A DNA stretch of 64,000 bases from Roseiarcus sp963765375 (GTDB taxonomy: Bacteria > Pseudomonadota > Alphaproteobacteria > Rhizobiales > Beijerinckiaceae). Position numbers and translations under genes: made by a program. The notes beneath the pieces are model-generated. The model was not told the origin of the DNA. It worked only from the letters and a program-made list of their open reading frames with translations, and did not search any database. Below, one piece after another: positions 7,760 through 15,858 of the stretch; the first letter of the stretch is position 1; every line of letters begins with the position of its first letter. Location of the stretch: the NCBI GenBank assembly GCA_963765375.1, contig CAVXVZ010000005.1, positions 930,001 to 994,000 on the forward strand, read 5' to 3'.

Positions 7760-9142
7760 ATGGCCACAATTGACGACATTCTCGCTGCGGTCGACGCCGG
7801 CCAGACGGCGGCGCTCGACCGGCTGTTCGCCCTTTTGTCGATCCCGTCGATTTCCGCGGTTCCGGCGCATTTCGCGGATTGCGAACGGGCAGCGGACTGG
7901 CTGGTCGCCGAGCTTGGCGCGATTGGATTCGAGGCCGCCAAGCGCCCGACCCCAGGCAGGCCAATGGTCGTCGGTCATATCGCGGCCAGTCGGCGCGAGG
8001 CGCCGCATGTGTTGTTCTACGGCCACTATGACGTGCAGCCGGTCGATCCTTTGAGTCTCTGGCGCAACCCGCCGTTCGAACCGAAGCTCGAGGCCGGGCC
8101 GCAGGGCGAGCAGATCGTGGCGCGCGGCGCCTCCGACGACAAAGGCCAGCTCATGACCTTTCTCGAAGCCTGCCGCGCCTTCAGCCAGTTCGGCGGACCG
8201 CCATGCCATGTGACGGCGCTGTTCGAAGGCGAGGAAGAGACGGGATCGCCATCGCTGCCGGCCTTCCTCGCCGACAACGCCAAGGAGCTCACGGCGGATA
8301 TTGCGCTCGTCTGCGACACCGGGATGTGGGACCGGTCCACGCCGGCGATCACCATGTCGCTGCGCGGGATCGTCGGCGAGGAAGTCGTGCTGACCGGCGC
8401 CAATAGGGATCTGCATTCGGGCATCTACGGCGGCATGGCTGTCAATCCGATTCATGTCCTTTCGCGCATCCTCGGCGCCCTGCACGATGAAACCGGCGCG
8501 GTCGCCTTGCCGGGGTTCTACGACGGGATCGAAGAGGTCCCGCAGGAAATCCTCGACCAATGGAGCGCGCTCAATTTCGACGCCGCGGCGTTCCTGCGCG
8601 ACGTCGGCCTGACGACCCCGGCCGGGGAGCGCAACCGCACGCCGCTCGAACAGCTCTGGTCGCGGCCGACCTGCGACGTCAACGGAATCGCCGGCGGCTA
8701 TGCGGGCGAGGGGTTCAAGACCGTGTTGCCGGGCAAGGCCAGCGCCAAGGTGTCGTTTCGCCTGGTCGGCAAGCAAAGCCCGGAGCGCGTCTCCCAAGCC
8801 TTCCGCGCCTTCGTCGCCTCCCGCCTGCCTCCCGACGTCAAGGCCGAATTCGTCAGTCACGCCGGAAGCCCCGCCATTTCGCTGCCGGTCAAGAACCAGG
8901 CGTTGCGTCTCGCCCGCCGCGCGCTGGAGACCGAATGGGGGAAGCCGGTGGCGCTGGTCGGCAGCGGCGGGTCGATCCCAATCGTCGGCTCGTTCAAGCG
9001 CGAGCTCAACATGGACAGCCTCCTGGTCGGTTTCGCCCTCGAAGACGACCGGATCCACTCGCCCAACGAGAAATACGAGCGTACGTCCTTCCACAAGGGC
9101 GCCCGCTCATGGGCGCGCATCCTGGCGGCGCTCGCGGCGTGA
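7760..9142 (+). CDS. M20-family metallopeptidase (dipeptidase)
   Basis: A 460-residue cytosolic zinc peptidase. Metal-site motifs in order: FYGHYDVQPVDP (His ligand and Asp), GASDDKGQ (bridging Asp), EGEEETGS (catalytic Glu and ligand), CDTG (Asp) and, near the C-terminus, a His in RTSFHKGA. The insertion between about 190 and 320 (RDLHSGIYGG onward) is the dimerisation/lid domain. Length and motif spacing fit the ArgE/DapE/CNDP dipeptidase group, most like broad dipeptidases. It is divergent from the cNMP/CBS gene with 129 bp between the starts. Confidence 0.85.
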   Translation: MATIDDILAAVDAGQTAALDRLFALLSIPSISAVPAHFADCERAADWLVAELGAIGFEAAKRPTPGRPMVVGHIAASRREAPHVLFYGHYDVQPVDPLSLWRNPPFEPKLEAGPQGEQIVARGASDDKGQLMTFLEACRAFSQFGGPPCHVTALFEGEEETGSPSLPAFLADNAKELTADIALVCDTGMWDRSTPAITMSLRGIVGEEVVLTGANRDLHSGIYGGMAVNPIHVLSRILGALHDETGAVALPGFYDGIEEVPQEILDQWSALNFDAAAFLRDVGLTTPAGERNRTPLEQLWSRPTCDVNGIAGGYAGEGFKTVLPGKASAKVSFRLVGKQSPERVSQAFRAFVASRLPPDVKAEFVSHAGSPAISLPVKNQALRLARRALETEWGKPVALVGSGGSIPIVGSFKRELNMDSLLVGFALEDDRIHSPNEKYERTSFHKGARSWARILAALAA

Positions 9143-9182
9143 GCGCAGACAGGATTGGCTGCATCCTCGACGACGCTCCGCT

Positions 9183-9310
9183 GTCATTGCGAGGAGCCAT
9201 AGGGCGTTCGGAAGAACGCCCGTCTTTCGACGGGCTAGGGCGACGAAGCCATCCAGAGGAACGTAGGGCGTCAACGTTCCCCTGGACTGCTTCGCTGCGC
9301 TCGTAATGAC
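9183..9310. repeat. Interspersed palindromic repeat (REP/MITE-like)
   Basis: The ends are inverted copies, GTCATTGCGAG (9183-9193) and CTCGTAATGAC (9300-9310). Inside lie further small hairpins (GGGCGTTC/GAACGCCC, then CGTCTTTCGACG). Palindromes of this TCATTGCGAG type are scattered in many proteobacterial genomes between genes. It fills the gap between the peptidase gene and folP. Confidence 0.6.
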
Positions 9311-9340
9311 GTCGCGCCCCCAGGCTCGGAGCGCCAGAGC

Positions 9341-10684
9341 ATGACCAACGACCGCTCCGTCGTCGCGCGCGATCAGTTCCTCGCCGCGTTGAGACGGTCG
9401 CCTGTATTGATGGGCATCCTCAACGTGACGCCGGATTCGTTCTCCGACGGCGGCCGCCATTTCGAGCCCGAGGCCGCTGCCGCGCGCGCGAAGGCGATGA
9501 TCGCCGAGGGCGCGGCGATCATCGACGTTGGCGGCGAATCGACCCGGCCCGGCCATGCTCCCGTCTCGGCCGAGGAGGAGCTTCGCCGGGTGGCGCCGGC
9601 GCTTGAGGCTCTGGCCCGGGACTTCGACGCGCCCGTCTCCATCGACACCGGCAAGGCGTCGGTGGCGCGCGAGGCGGCGCGGCTCGGGGCCTGCGTCATC
9701 AACGACGTCTGGGGACTGCAGCGCGATCCCGGCATGGCGGATGCGGTCGCCGACACCGGCTCGGCCGTCGTCGTCATGCACAACCGCGAGCGGGTGGACG
9801 GGACGATCGACATTCTCGACGATGTCGAGCGTTTCTTCGAACGCTCGCTCAATCTCGCGGCGGGCGCCGGCGTGCCGTTCAGCCGCATCCTGCTCGATCC
9901 CGGGGTCGGCTTCGGCAAGACCCCGGAGCAGAGCCATTCCTGCATCTTCAACCTCGACCGCTTCCGCCGCTTCGGCGCGCCGATCCTCGTCGGGCTTTCG
10001 CGCAAGTCGTTCATCGGCAGGATCACCGGCGCCGCGGTCGACCGCCGTCTCCCGGGCACGCTCGCCGCCGATACGATCGCGCTCATGCGCGGCGCTTCGG
10101 TGCTGCGAGTGCATGACGTCGCCGAAAACCGCGCCGCGCTCGATATCTTCAACGCGCTGAGCGCCGCCGCCCAGCCAAAAGCTGCGCCCAAGGACGACGG
10201 CCGGGCGCGGATCGTGCTCGCGCTCGGCGGCAATGTCGGCGACAAGGCCTTGAGCCTGCGCCGCGCGCTCCGCGCGATCGCCGGCGAGCCGGGGATCGAG
10301 CTCACCGCGGTCTCTCGCCTCTACCGCACCGCCCCGTGGGGCAAGACCGACCAGGACTGGTTCGTCAACGCCTGCGCCCTCGGCCTGACTCGCCTGGCGC
10401 CCGAGGCGCTGCTCGCGCGCATGAAGGCGCTCGAGGTCGGCCTCGGCCGCGTATCCACCGAGCGGTGGGGAGCGCGCGTGATCGACATCGACCTCATCGC
10501 CTACGGCGACATTGAGCTCAAAAGCGAAAAGCTGACTCTGCCCCATCCGGAACTCTTCAATCGCGCTTTCGTCCTCGTACCGCTGGCCGAGATCGCCCCA
10601 GACCTCGTGATCGCGGGTCTCAAGGCGGGCGCCGCCGCCGCGCGGCTTGGCGCAGTAAGCGCCGAGGTCACGCCGCTCGATTGA
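9341..10684 (+). CDS. folPK: Fused dihydropteroate synthase / HPPK (folate biosynthesis)
   Basis: A 447-residue bifunctional protein. Residues about 20-275 are dihydropteroate synthase: MGILNVTPDSFSDGG, GGESTRPG, IDTGKASVA, INDVWG, DPGVGFGKT, LSRKSFIG and RVHDV are all present. A short Ala/Lys linker (about 276-288) leads to 6-hydroxymethyl-dihydropterin pyrophosphokinase: ALGGNVGDK, APWGKTDQDWFVNA and the paired Asp of WGARVIDIDLIAYGD. HPPK makes the DHPS substrate, so the fusion joins consecutive steps, in DHPS-HPPK order. Rhizobiales commonly keep folP, folB and folK as separate neighbours. No folB is seen here. The cytosolic product feeds dihydropteroate to FolC. Confidence 0.85.
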   Translation: MTNDRSVVARDQFLAALRRSPVLMGILNVTPDSFSDGGRHFEPEAAAARAKAMIAEGAAIIDVGGESTRPGHAPVSAEEELRRVAPALEALARDFDAPVSIDTGKASVAREAARLGACVINDVWGLQRDPGMADAVADTGSAVVVMHNRERVDGTIDILDDVERFFERSLNLAAGAGVPFSRILLDPGVGFGKTPEQSHSCIFNLDRFRRFGAPILVGLSRKSFIGRITGAAVDRRLPGTLAADTIALMRGASVLRVHDVAENRAALDIFNALSAAAQPKAAPKDDGRARIVLALGGNVGDKALSLRRALRAIAGEPGIELTAVSRLYRTAPWGKTDQDWFVNACALGLTRLAPEALLARMKALEVGLGRVSTERWGARVIDIDLIAYGDIELKSEKLTLPHPELFNRAFVLVPLAEIAPDLVIAGLKAGAAAARLGAVSAEVTPLD

Positions 10685-10857
10685 AGGGACGCTGTCAGCG
10701 CAAGGAGAGAAGCGAGGCGCCGACCCGGAAGGCGATGGGTGCGCCCCCGGCTCTGGATCGCCACATCGCCCCGTCGAGAGACGGGGGTCTATCGACGCCC
10801 TATGCGGGCTTCCCGCGATGACCCAACCGTTTCAATCAATTGGAATCATGATCTAGA

Positions 10858-11784
10858 GTGGCGCCGACAAAGCCCCCCGACCCGCTCGCGGTCGTCAACC
10901 CTGCGCGATGGATCAAAACGCCGATGCCCGCCTGGTCGCAAACCTTCACCTTCCTCGACGGCGAATGGCTCGAGGGCAACCGCCCGATCGTCGGCGCGCG
11001 CACCCATGCCTTCTGGCTCGCGTCAAGCGTGTTCGACGGCGCACGCGCCTTCGAGGGCGTGACGCCCGATCTCGACAAGCATTGCGCGCGCCTCAACCGC
11101 TCGGCCAAGACCATGTGCCTCAAGCCGACGATGAGCGTCGAGGCGATGCTCGAGATCGCAACGGACGGGGTGAAGAAATTCAGCCCCGGCGCCGAGCTCT
11201 ATATCCGCCCCATGTATTGGCCCGAAGGGGGCAGCGCCACGAGCGCGGTGGCCCCGGACGCGGACTCGACCCGCTTCTGCCTTTGCATCTACGAGGCGCC
11301 GCTGCCCGCGCCGACCGGCGTGTCGATAACCCGCTCCCCATTCGCCAAGCCCCTCGCCGTCACCATGCCAATCGAGGCCAAGGCGGGCTGCCTCTATCCC
11401 AACAACGGGCGCGCCCTGATCGAGGCGCGCGCCCGCGGCTTCGACAATTGTCTCATGTCAGACATGCTCGGCAATGTCGCCGAGCTCGCCACCGCCAACG
11501 TATTCATGGCCAGGGACGGCGTGGTGATGACGCCGATCGCCAACGGAACCTTCCTCAGCGGCGTTACCCGGCAGCGCGTGCTCGAGCTTCTGCGCGCCGA
11601 CGGCAAGGACGCGCGCGAGGCGACGCTCGGCTTCGCCGATTTCGACGGCGCAGACGAGATCTTCGTCGTCGGCAACTACGGCAAGGTGACGCCGGTCAGG
11701 CGCATCGACGGGCGCGATCTGCAGCCGGGACCATTCTTCCAGCGCGCGCGCAAGCTCTACTGGGAGTTCGCCCACGCGCGCTGA
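10858..11784 (+). CDS. Class IV PLP aminotransferase (branched-chain aminotransferase family)
   Basis: About 308 residues from GTG 10858; an in-frame ATG at 10924 (MPAWSQTFTF) would give a 286-residue protein and may be the true start. Fold-type IV features: Arg region IVGARTHAFW, the PLP lysine in EAKAGCLYPNN (about 178), the cofactor-proximal SDMLGNVAELATANVF and GTFLSGVTRQRVLEL. Family members transfer the amino group of branched-chain amino acids or D-amino acids to 2-oxoglutarate. The BCAT reading is most likely but substrate is not proven. A ModE-like regulator gene follows 48 bp downstream. Confidence 0.75.
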   Translation: MAPTKPPDPLAVVNPARWIKTPMPAWSQTFTFLDGEWLEGNRPIVGARTHAFWLASSVFDGARAFEGVTPDLDKHCARLNRSAKTMCLKPTMSVEAMLEIATDGVKKFSPGAELYIRPMYWPEGGSATSAVAPDADSTRFCLCIYEAPLPAPTGVSITRSPFAKPLAVTMPIEAKAGCLYPNNGRALIEARARGFDNCLMSDMLGNVAELATANVFMARDGVVMTPIANGTFLSGVTRQRVLELLRADGKDAREATLGFADFDGADEIFVVGNYGKVTPVRRIDGRDLQPGPFFQRARKLYWEFAHAR

Positions 11785-11832
11785 GAGGGAAGGGCTCGAA
11801 GCAGACGCAGGGCTCGCGAGGAGGGAGGACGA

Positions 11833-12192
11833 ATGTCGACACGGTTGACGATCCGGCTTGATTTCGAGCCTGGCCGGCGCCTCGGCGCGGGCAAGATCGC
11901 GCTCTTGGAATCGATCGACAAGACCGGTTCGATCTCGGCCGCCGGCCGGGCGCATCAGATGTCGTACCGCCGCGCCTGGCTCCTCGTCGACGAATTGAAC
12001 CAGCTCTTCGCCACGCCGCTCGTCGCGGCGCATCACGGCGGCGCGCGGGGAGGCGGCGCGGCGCTGACCGAACAGGGCCGGCGGATCGTCGCCCTCTACC
12101 GCGACGCGGAAGCGAAGATGCGGACGGCGGCGCAAAGCGAAATTGACGCCATCGAGCGCGGCCTCGCGGCAGGCAGGGGGGCGGGTCAATGA
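11833..12192 (+). CDS. ModE-like winged-helix regulator without TOBE domain
   Basis: A 119-residue protein that corresponds only to the N-terminal DNA-binding domain of ModE: helix-turn-helix RLGAGKIALLESIDKTGSIS, then AAGRAHQMSYRRAWLLVDEL and the wing region AHHGGARGGGAALTEQG. The molybdate-binding TOBE domains are absent, as in a common class of short ModE paralogues. It may sense oxyanions through a partner or act without a ligand. GGAGGGAGGACGA before ATG 11833 is a good ribosome site. No molybdate transporter is nearby. Confidence 0.8.
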   Translation: MSTRLTIRLDFEPGRRLGAGKIALLESIDKTGSISAAGRAHQMSYRRAWLLVDELNQLFATPLVAAHHGGARGGGAALTEQGRRIVALYRDAEAKMRTAAQSEIDAIERGLAAGRGAGQ

Positions 12193-12263
12193 GGCGGCGG
12201 GGGCGAGGCCGCCGCTTCGCTTTCCTTTGACAGCGCCAGCGCTTTGACCGAAAGAAGCCCGCG

Positions 12264-12932
12264 ATGACGCCCCTGGTCAAAATTTGCGGACTCTCGACGC
12301 CTGCGACCCTCGACGCCGCGCTCGACGCCGGCGCGGACATGGTCGGGTTCGTCTTCTTCCCGAAGAGTCCCCGCCATGTCGACTGGGCGACCGCGCGCGC
12401 GCTCGGAAGGCAGGCGCGGGGACGGGCGAAGATCGTCGCGCTCAGCGTCGACGCCGACGACGACATCCTCAAACGCATCGCCGACGCCTTGGCGCCCGAC
12501 CTCCTGCAACTGCACGGCCGAGAGACTCCGGCGCGGGTCAAGCGGATCGGCGAGCTTTGCGCCCGGCAGACGATCAAGGCGATCGGGGTCGCGGCGCGCG
12601 CGGATTTCGCCGCCGCTAAGCCTTACGAGGCCGTCGCCGACCTGCTGCTGATCGACGCCAAGCCGCCCAAGGACGCCGCACTGCCCGGCGGCAACGGCCG
12701 GCCCTTCGACTGGGGCCTCGCGCGCGACTTTCAACCGCGGCGTCCCTGGCTGCTCTCCGGCGGCCTTGATCCCGGGATGGTCGAGACGGCGATTGCGCGC
12801 AGCGGCGCCCGCGGCGTCGACGTGTCCTCGGGCGTCGAGAGCGCGCCCGGAGTGAAGGATCCTGCCAGGATCAGGGCCTTCATCGCCGCGGCGCGGCGCG
12901 CATTCGCGCGGGCGGCCGAAGGAGTGGGTTGA
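12264..12932 (+). CDS. trpF: Phosphoribosylanthranilate isomerase
   Basis: A 222-residue TIM-barrel enzyme for the third committed step of tryptophan synthesis (PRA to CdRP). Signature KICGLSTPATLDAALDAGAD carries the catalytic Cys, FFPKSPRHV follows, QLHGRETPARV is the central strand, and the phosphate-binding end is WLLSGGLDPG with GVDVSSGVES. Length is normal. The stop (12930-12932) lies 2 bp before the trpB ATG, so the two are cotranscribed and probably coupled. Confidence 0.92.
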   Translation: MTPLVKICGLSTPATLDAALDAGADMVGFVFFPKSPRHVDWATARALGRQARGRAKIVALSVDADDDILKRIADALAPDLLQLHGRETPARVKRIGELCARQTIKAIGVAARADFAAAKPYEAVADLLLIDAKPPKDAALPGGNGRPFDWGLARDFQPRRPWLLSGGLDPGMVETAIARSGARGVDVSSGVESAPGVKDPARIRAFIAAARRAFARAAEGVG

Positions 12933-12934
12933 AC

Positions 12935-14155
12935 ATGAGCAAGCTCGAGAAGCCCAATTCCTATCGCAAGGGGCCGAACGAGCGCGGTCGTTTCGGCATT
13001 TATGGCGGGCGCTTCGTCCCCGAGACCCTGATGCCTCTCGTCCATTCGCTCGAGAAGGCCTACGCGGACGCAAAAGCCGACCCGTCGTTCAAGGCCGAGC
13101 TCGACCACCTGCTCAAGCACTATGTCGGGCGCCCGAGCCCGCTCTATTTCGCCGAGCGGCTGACCGAAAGGCTCGGCGGGGCCAAGGTCTATTTCAAGCG
13201 CGACGAGCTCAACCACACCGGCGCGCACAAGATCAACAACGTGCTCGGCCAGATCCTGCTCGCCCGCCGGATGGGCAAGAAGCGCATCATCGCCGAGACG
13301 GGCGCCGGACAGCACGGCGTCGCGACCGCGACCGCCTGCGCCCGCTTCGGCCTCGACTGCGTGGTCTATATGGGCGCCGTCGACGTCGAGCGACAAAAGC
13401 CCAACGTGTTCCGGATGAAGATGCTTGGCGCGGAAGTGAGGCCGGTGGAGCAGGGCGCGCGCACGCTCAAGGATGCGATGAACGAGGCCTTGCGCGACTG
13501 GGTGACCAACGTGCACACGACTTACTATTGCATCGGCACCGTCGCCGGCCCGCACCCCTATCCGGCGATGGTGCGCGACTTCCAGTGCGTGATCGGAGAG
13601 GAGACGCGGGCGCAGATGCTCGAACTCGAGGGCCGCTTGCCGGACAGCCTCGTCGCCTGCATCGGCGGCGGCTCGAACGCCATCGGCCTCTTCCATCCGT
13701 TTCTCGACGAGCCTCAGATCGAGATGTTCGGGGTCGAAGCGGCCGGTCACGGGCTCGACGTCCCGAACGGGCACGCCGCCTCGATCAACGGCGGGCGCCC
13801 AGGCGTGCTGCACGGCAACCGCACCTATCTCCTGCAAACCGACGACGGGCAGATCCTCGAGGGCCACTCGATCTCCGCCGGGCTCGATTACCCCGGCGTC
13901 GGGCCGGAGCACTCGTGGCTCCATGACGTCGGCCGGGTGACTTATCTCGCCGCCACCGACAAGGAGGCGCTTGCCGCGTTTCAGCTCTGCTCGCGCCTCG
14001 AAGGCATCATCCCGGCGCTGGAGCCGGCGCACGCGCTGGCCAAGGTGATTGAGCTCGCGCCCAAGCGTCCCAAAGATCATCTCATGGTGATGAACCTCTG
14101 CGGCCGGGGCGATAAGGACATCTTCGCCGTCGCCGAGCATCTTGGCGGGATGTGA
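12935..14155 (+). CDS. trpB: Tryptophan synthase beta chain
   Basis: A 406-residue fold-type II PLP enzyme that joins indole and serine. The PLP lysine is in HTGAHKINN (about 89), the phosphate cradle is GGGSNAIG (about 235), the entrance motif is ETGAGQHGVA, and the C-terminal metal/serine region is NLCGRGDKD. I prefer ATG 12935 (MSKLEKPNSY) with GGAG 10 bp upstream over the TTG at 12929. In most Alphaproteobacteria trpA follows immediately. Here it does not: the next genes are a TIR-type gene on the other strand, so the alpha subunit must be elsewhere. Confidence 0.93.
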   Translation: MSKLEKPNSYRKGPNERGRFGIYGGRFVPETLMPLVHSLEKAYADAKADPSFKAELDHLLKHYVGRPSPLYFAERLTERLGGAKVYFKRDELNHTGAHKINNVLGQILLARRMGKKRIIAETGAGQHGVATATACARFGLDCVVYMGAVDVERQKPNVFRMKMLGAEVRPVEQGARTLKDAMNEALRDWVTNVHTTYYCIGTVAGPHPYPAMVRDFQCVIGEETRAQMLELEGRLPDSLVACIGGGSNAIGLFHPFLDEPQIEMFGVEAAGHGLDVPNGHAASINGGRPGVLHGNRTYLLQTDDGQILEGHSISAGLDYPGVGPEHSWLHDVGRVTYLAATDKEALAAFQLCSRLEGIIPALEPAHALAKVIELAPKRPKDHLMVMNLCGRGDKDIFAVAEHLGGM

Positions 14156-14253
14156 AGCATCGGGAATCTTCGGAACGGAAGACGGCCAGGCAAGACGGTG
14201 ATGGTTTAGTCGAGTGCAGGCGTTCACGAATTCCCGTCGCGAGGCGCGTCAGC

Positions 14254-14814
14254 TCACGCGGCCGATTGGGTCAGCAGTCGGCTGAGCGCTTTGACGTTAT
14301 TTTCGAGCGCTTCGGCATTTTTCTTCAGCTCCTCCGGGGTTCGCAGCATCATTCGCGAAACGCGAGCGCAGCAGAGGGAGAGGAATTCAACGTTGAGCAG
14401 CCGCAACAATTCGAAAGCGATCCGGTACTTTTGCAAGTTTGGTCCGATCAAGCCTTGATCCGACACCGGCGTTCCATCGACGGAAAGTCCAAGCCCGCTG
14501 TACAATTGCTCCTGTAAAAACGGCCAATGGCTTACCAGCTTGCCGATCCGTTCGCCGTCGTTTTCATTGTCAAACGCGTCTTGCAGATCCTCGGCGGTGA
14601 TGTTGCCGCGAGACTCGGATTCCCTCGTCAGGTTGTCGATGATCCGCGGTATCTCCTGGATTCGACTGCGGCGATCTGCATCGGACAGAATGTCAGGCTC
14701 GTTGGCGAAGCGTTTGATCAACTCATAGCGAAAACGAAACGCTAACCGGATGCTCGTCAACAGGGCGAGTAACTGCCGCGACAATCCGAGCGCCGGCCCG
14801 CCGACATCGTCCAC
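14254..14814 (-). CDS. Hypothetical helical protein, probably the C-terminal half of the TIR gene
   Basis: A 186-residue helical protein with no recognised domain; the only available start is GTG 14814 with no Shine-Dalgarno. It is exactly in frame with the TIR gene upstream, separated only by one TAG (14848-14850), and the codons between that stop and GTG 14814 (GDGSYRCEFLVV) read like normal protein. The simplest view is that both parts were one protein of about 467 residues split by an amber mutation. Independent expression cannot be excluded. Confidence 0.5.
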   Translation of the reverse strand: MDDVGGPALGLSRQLLALLTSIRLAFRFRYELIKRFANEPDILSDADRRSRIQEIPRIIDNLTRESESRGNITAEDLQDAFDNENDGERIGKLVSHWPFLQEQLYSGLGLSVDGTPVSDQGLIGPNLQKYRIAFELLRLLNVEFLSLCCARVSRMMLRTPEELKKNAEALENNVKALSRLLTQSAA

Positions 14815-14847
14815 GACAAGAAATTCGCAGCGATACGAGCCGTCGCC

Positions 14848-15654
14848 CTAAATCCGCGCGTGATAGAGCAGAAATCGCACCCGCAAACCGCCGCGACCGA
14901 TCAGCACGGTCTGCGGCGCCACAAATCGATTGTCCCGCGCCGCGAGGATTATTCCTTTCGTTTCTTCAACCCACTTGCAGAAAAACATCTGTTCCTGGGC
15001 CGTTCGATCGTTGGCCGCCCCCGTCGCGATCTCATTCCATGAGAGCGAGTCCTTGCCGATGCCAAAAAGCTGGGTAAGCAAGATCTTGTCGCCCTTGACC
15101 ATAGAGCTCGCCGGCATTGCGCGCCCGGTGTTGAATTCGCTGTCGTTGGCGACGAAATTGACCCGCGGATAGCCCACGAATTCTTCGAGTTGCCGGAAGA
15201 GCGACTTTCCTGCTTCGCGTATGGTCTGGCGAAGTTGAACTGGATTGTAGCTAACTTTGTTCTGGTCGTAGATGCAGATCAAATCGTTCAAGAGACCGTC
15301 GATGTCGGTCACCATCTGCAGTTCGCTTAGCGGACCGGGCGGTGGAATACTGGGTCGCGAAAGGCAATAGATCCGCCTCGGCTGTTTTTGTCCGGCGTCG
15401 ATCCCCGCAAAATAACCGGCCTCGTAGAAGCACCATGACCAGTCTTCATAGGGCGCGCCGTAGACGAGGAAGAGGCTCTCCGCGTTCGTTAGTTGCGTCT
15501 TGATATCCTCCCGCCATTCGTCGGCGCCGCGCAATTGCTCGGAAATGAAAACCGATATTTGCCCCCGCGATGTTGTCTCGATCGCTTTTTTCAGTTCCCT
15601 GACCAAGCTTGCATATTCGGCCCGGTGGCTGATGAATATTGTTCCGGGGGTCAT
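14848..15654 (-). CDS. TIR-domain protein (N-terminal part of an amber-interrupted gene)
   Basis: Start ATG 15654 has GGAGG seven bases upstream, preferred over an earlier in-frame start. The 268 residues begin with a TIR-like domain (about 1-140): TIFISHRAEYASLVRELKKAI is the betaA box, followed by VFISEQ, TNAESLFLVYG and WCFYEAGYFAG, with Glu in the CFYEAG segment as candidate catalytic Glu of NAD-cleaving TIRs. The rest (about 140-268) is unclassified. Bacterial TIR proteins act in NAD depletion or signalling in anti-phage defence. Here the gene stands alone and ends in an amber codon followed by an in-frame continuation, so it may be inactive or need readthrough. Confidence 0.7.
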   Translation of the reverse strand: MTPGTIFISHRAEYASLVRELKKAIETTSRGQISVFISEQLRGADEWREDIKTQLTNAESLFLVYGAPYEDWSWCFYEAGYFAGIDAGQKQPRRIYCLSRPSIPPPGPLSELQMVTDIDGLLNDLICIYDQNKVSYNPVQLRQTIREAGKSLFRQLEEFVGYPRVNFVANDSEFNTGRAMPASSMVKGDKILLTQLFGIGKDSLSWNEIATGAANDRTAQEQMFFCKWVEETKGIILAARDNRFVAPQTVLIGRGGLRVRFLLYHARI

Positions 15655-15790
15655 TTCAATCCTCCCCAAGGCGCCTCATGTTTTGCGAGGTCCAGGTACT
15701 CGGAGTAGTCGAGGCGCCAATTCAACAACTTGCAGCAGCAACTTTGTGTTTCCAATGATAAAAGCAGAAGCACAACTTGGTGTGACTCGC

Positions 15791-15806
15791 TGTGACGCGC
15801 GTCACA
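15791..15806. promoter_or_regulatory. CRP/FNR-like 16-bp palindrome upstream of the TIR gene
   Basis: TGTGACGCGCGTCACA is a perfect palindrome of the form TGTGA-N6-TCACA, 136 bp upstream of the TIR start. A partial extra half-site (GTGTGAC) lies just left at 15780-15786. The same core, TGTGAC-N4-GTCACA, recurs at 51001-51016. It may also serve uxuA if that gene's promoter were here, but uxuA points away from it with its 3-prime end nearby. Confidence 0.55.
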
Positions 15807-15858
15807 CTCCGGGCAAAGGGTGAATACATAGCATCTCGTCTACTGTGTTGGGTGTCCC

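Noticed and set aside
5834..9094. A 1086-codon open frame running through the cNMP/CBS gene and antisense to the M20 peptidase
   Set aside because: The part upstream of ATG 7630 is an antisense shadow of the peptidase with Arg/Ala-rich composition; a strong ribosome site marks the true start.
14156..14253. Remnant of trpA after trpB
   Set aside because: The 98 bp contain no TrpA-like sequence in any frame.
14848..14850. TAG in the TIR gene as a pyrrolysine codon
   Set aside because: No pyl genes or PYLIS-like context; mutation or ordinary termination is far more likely in an alphaproteobacterium.
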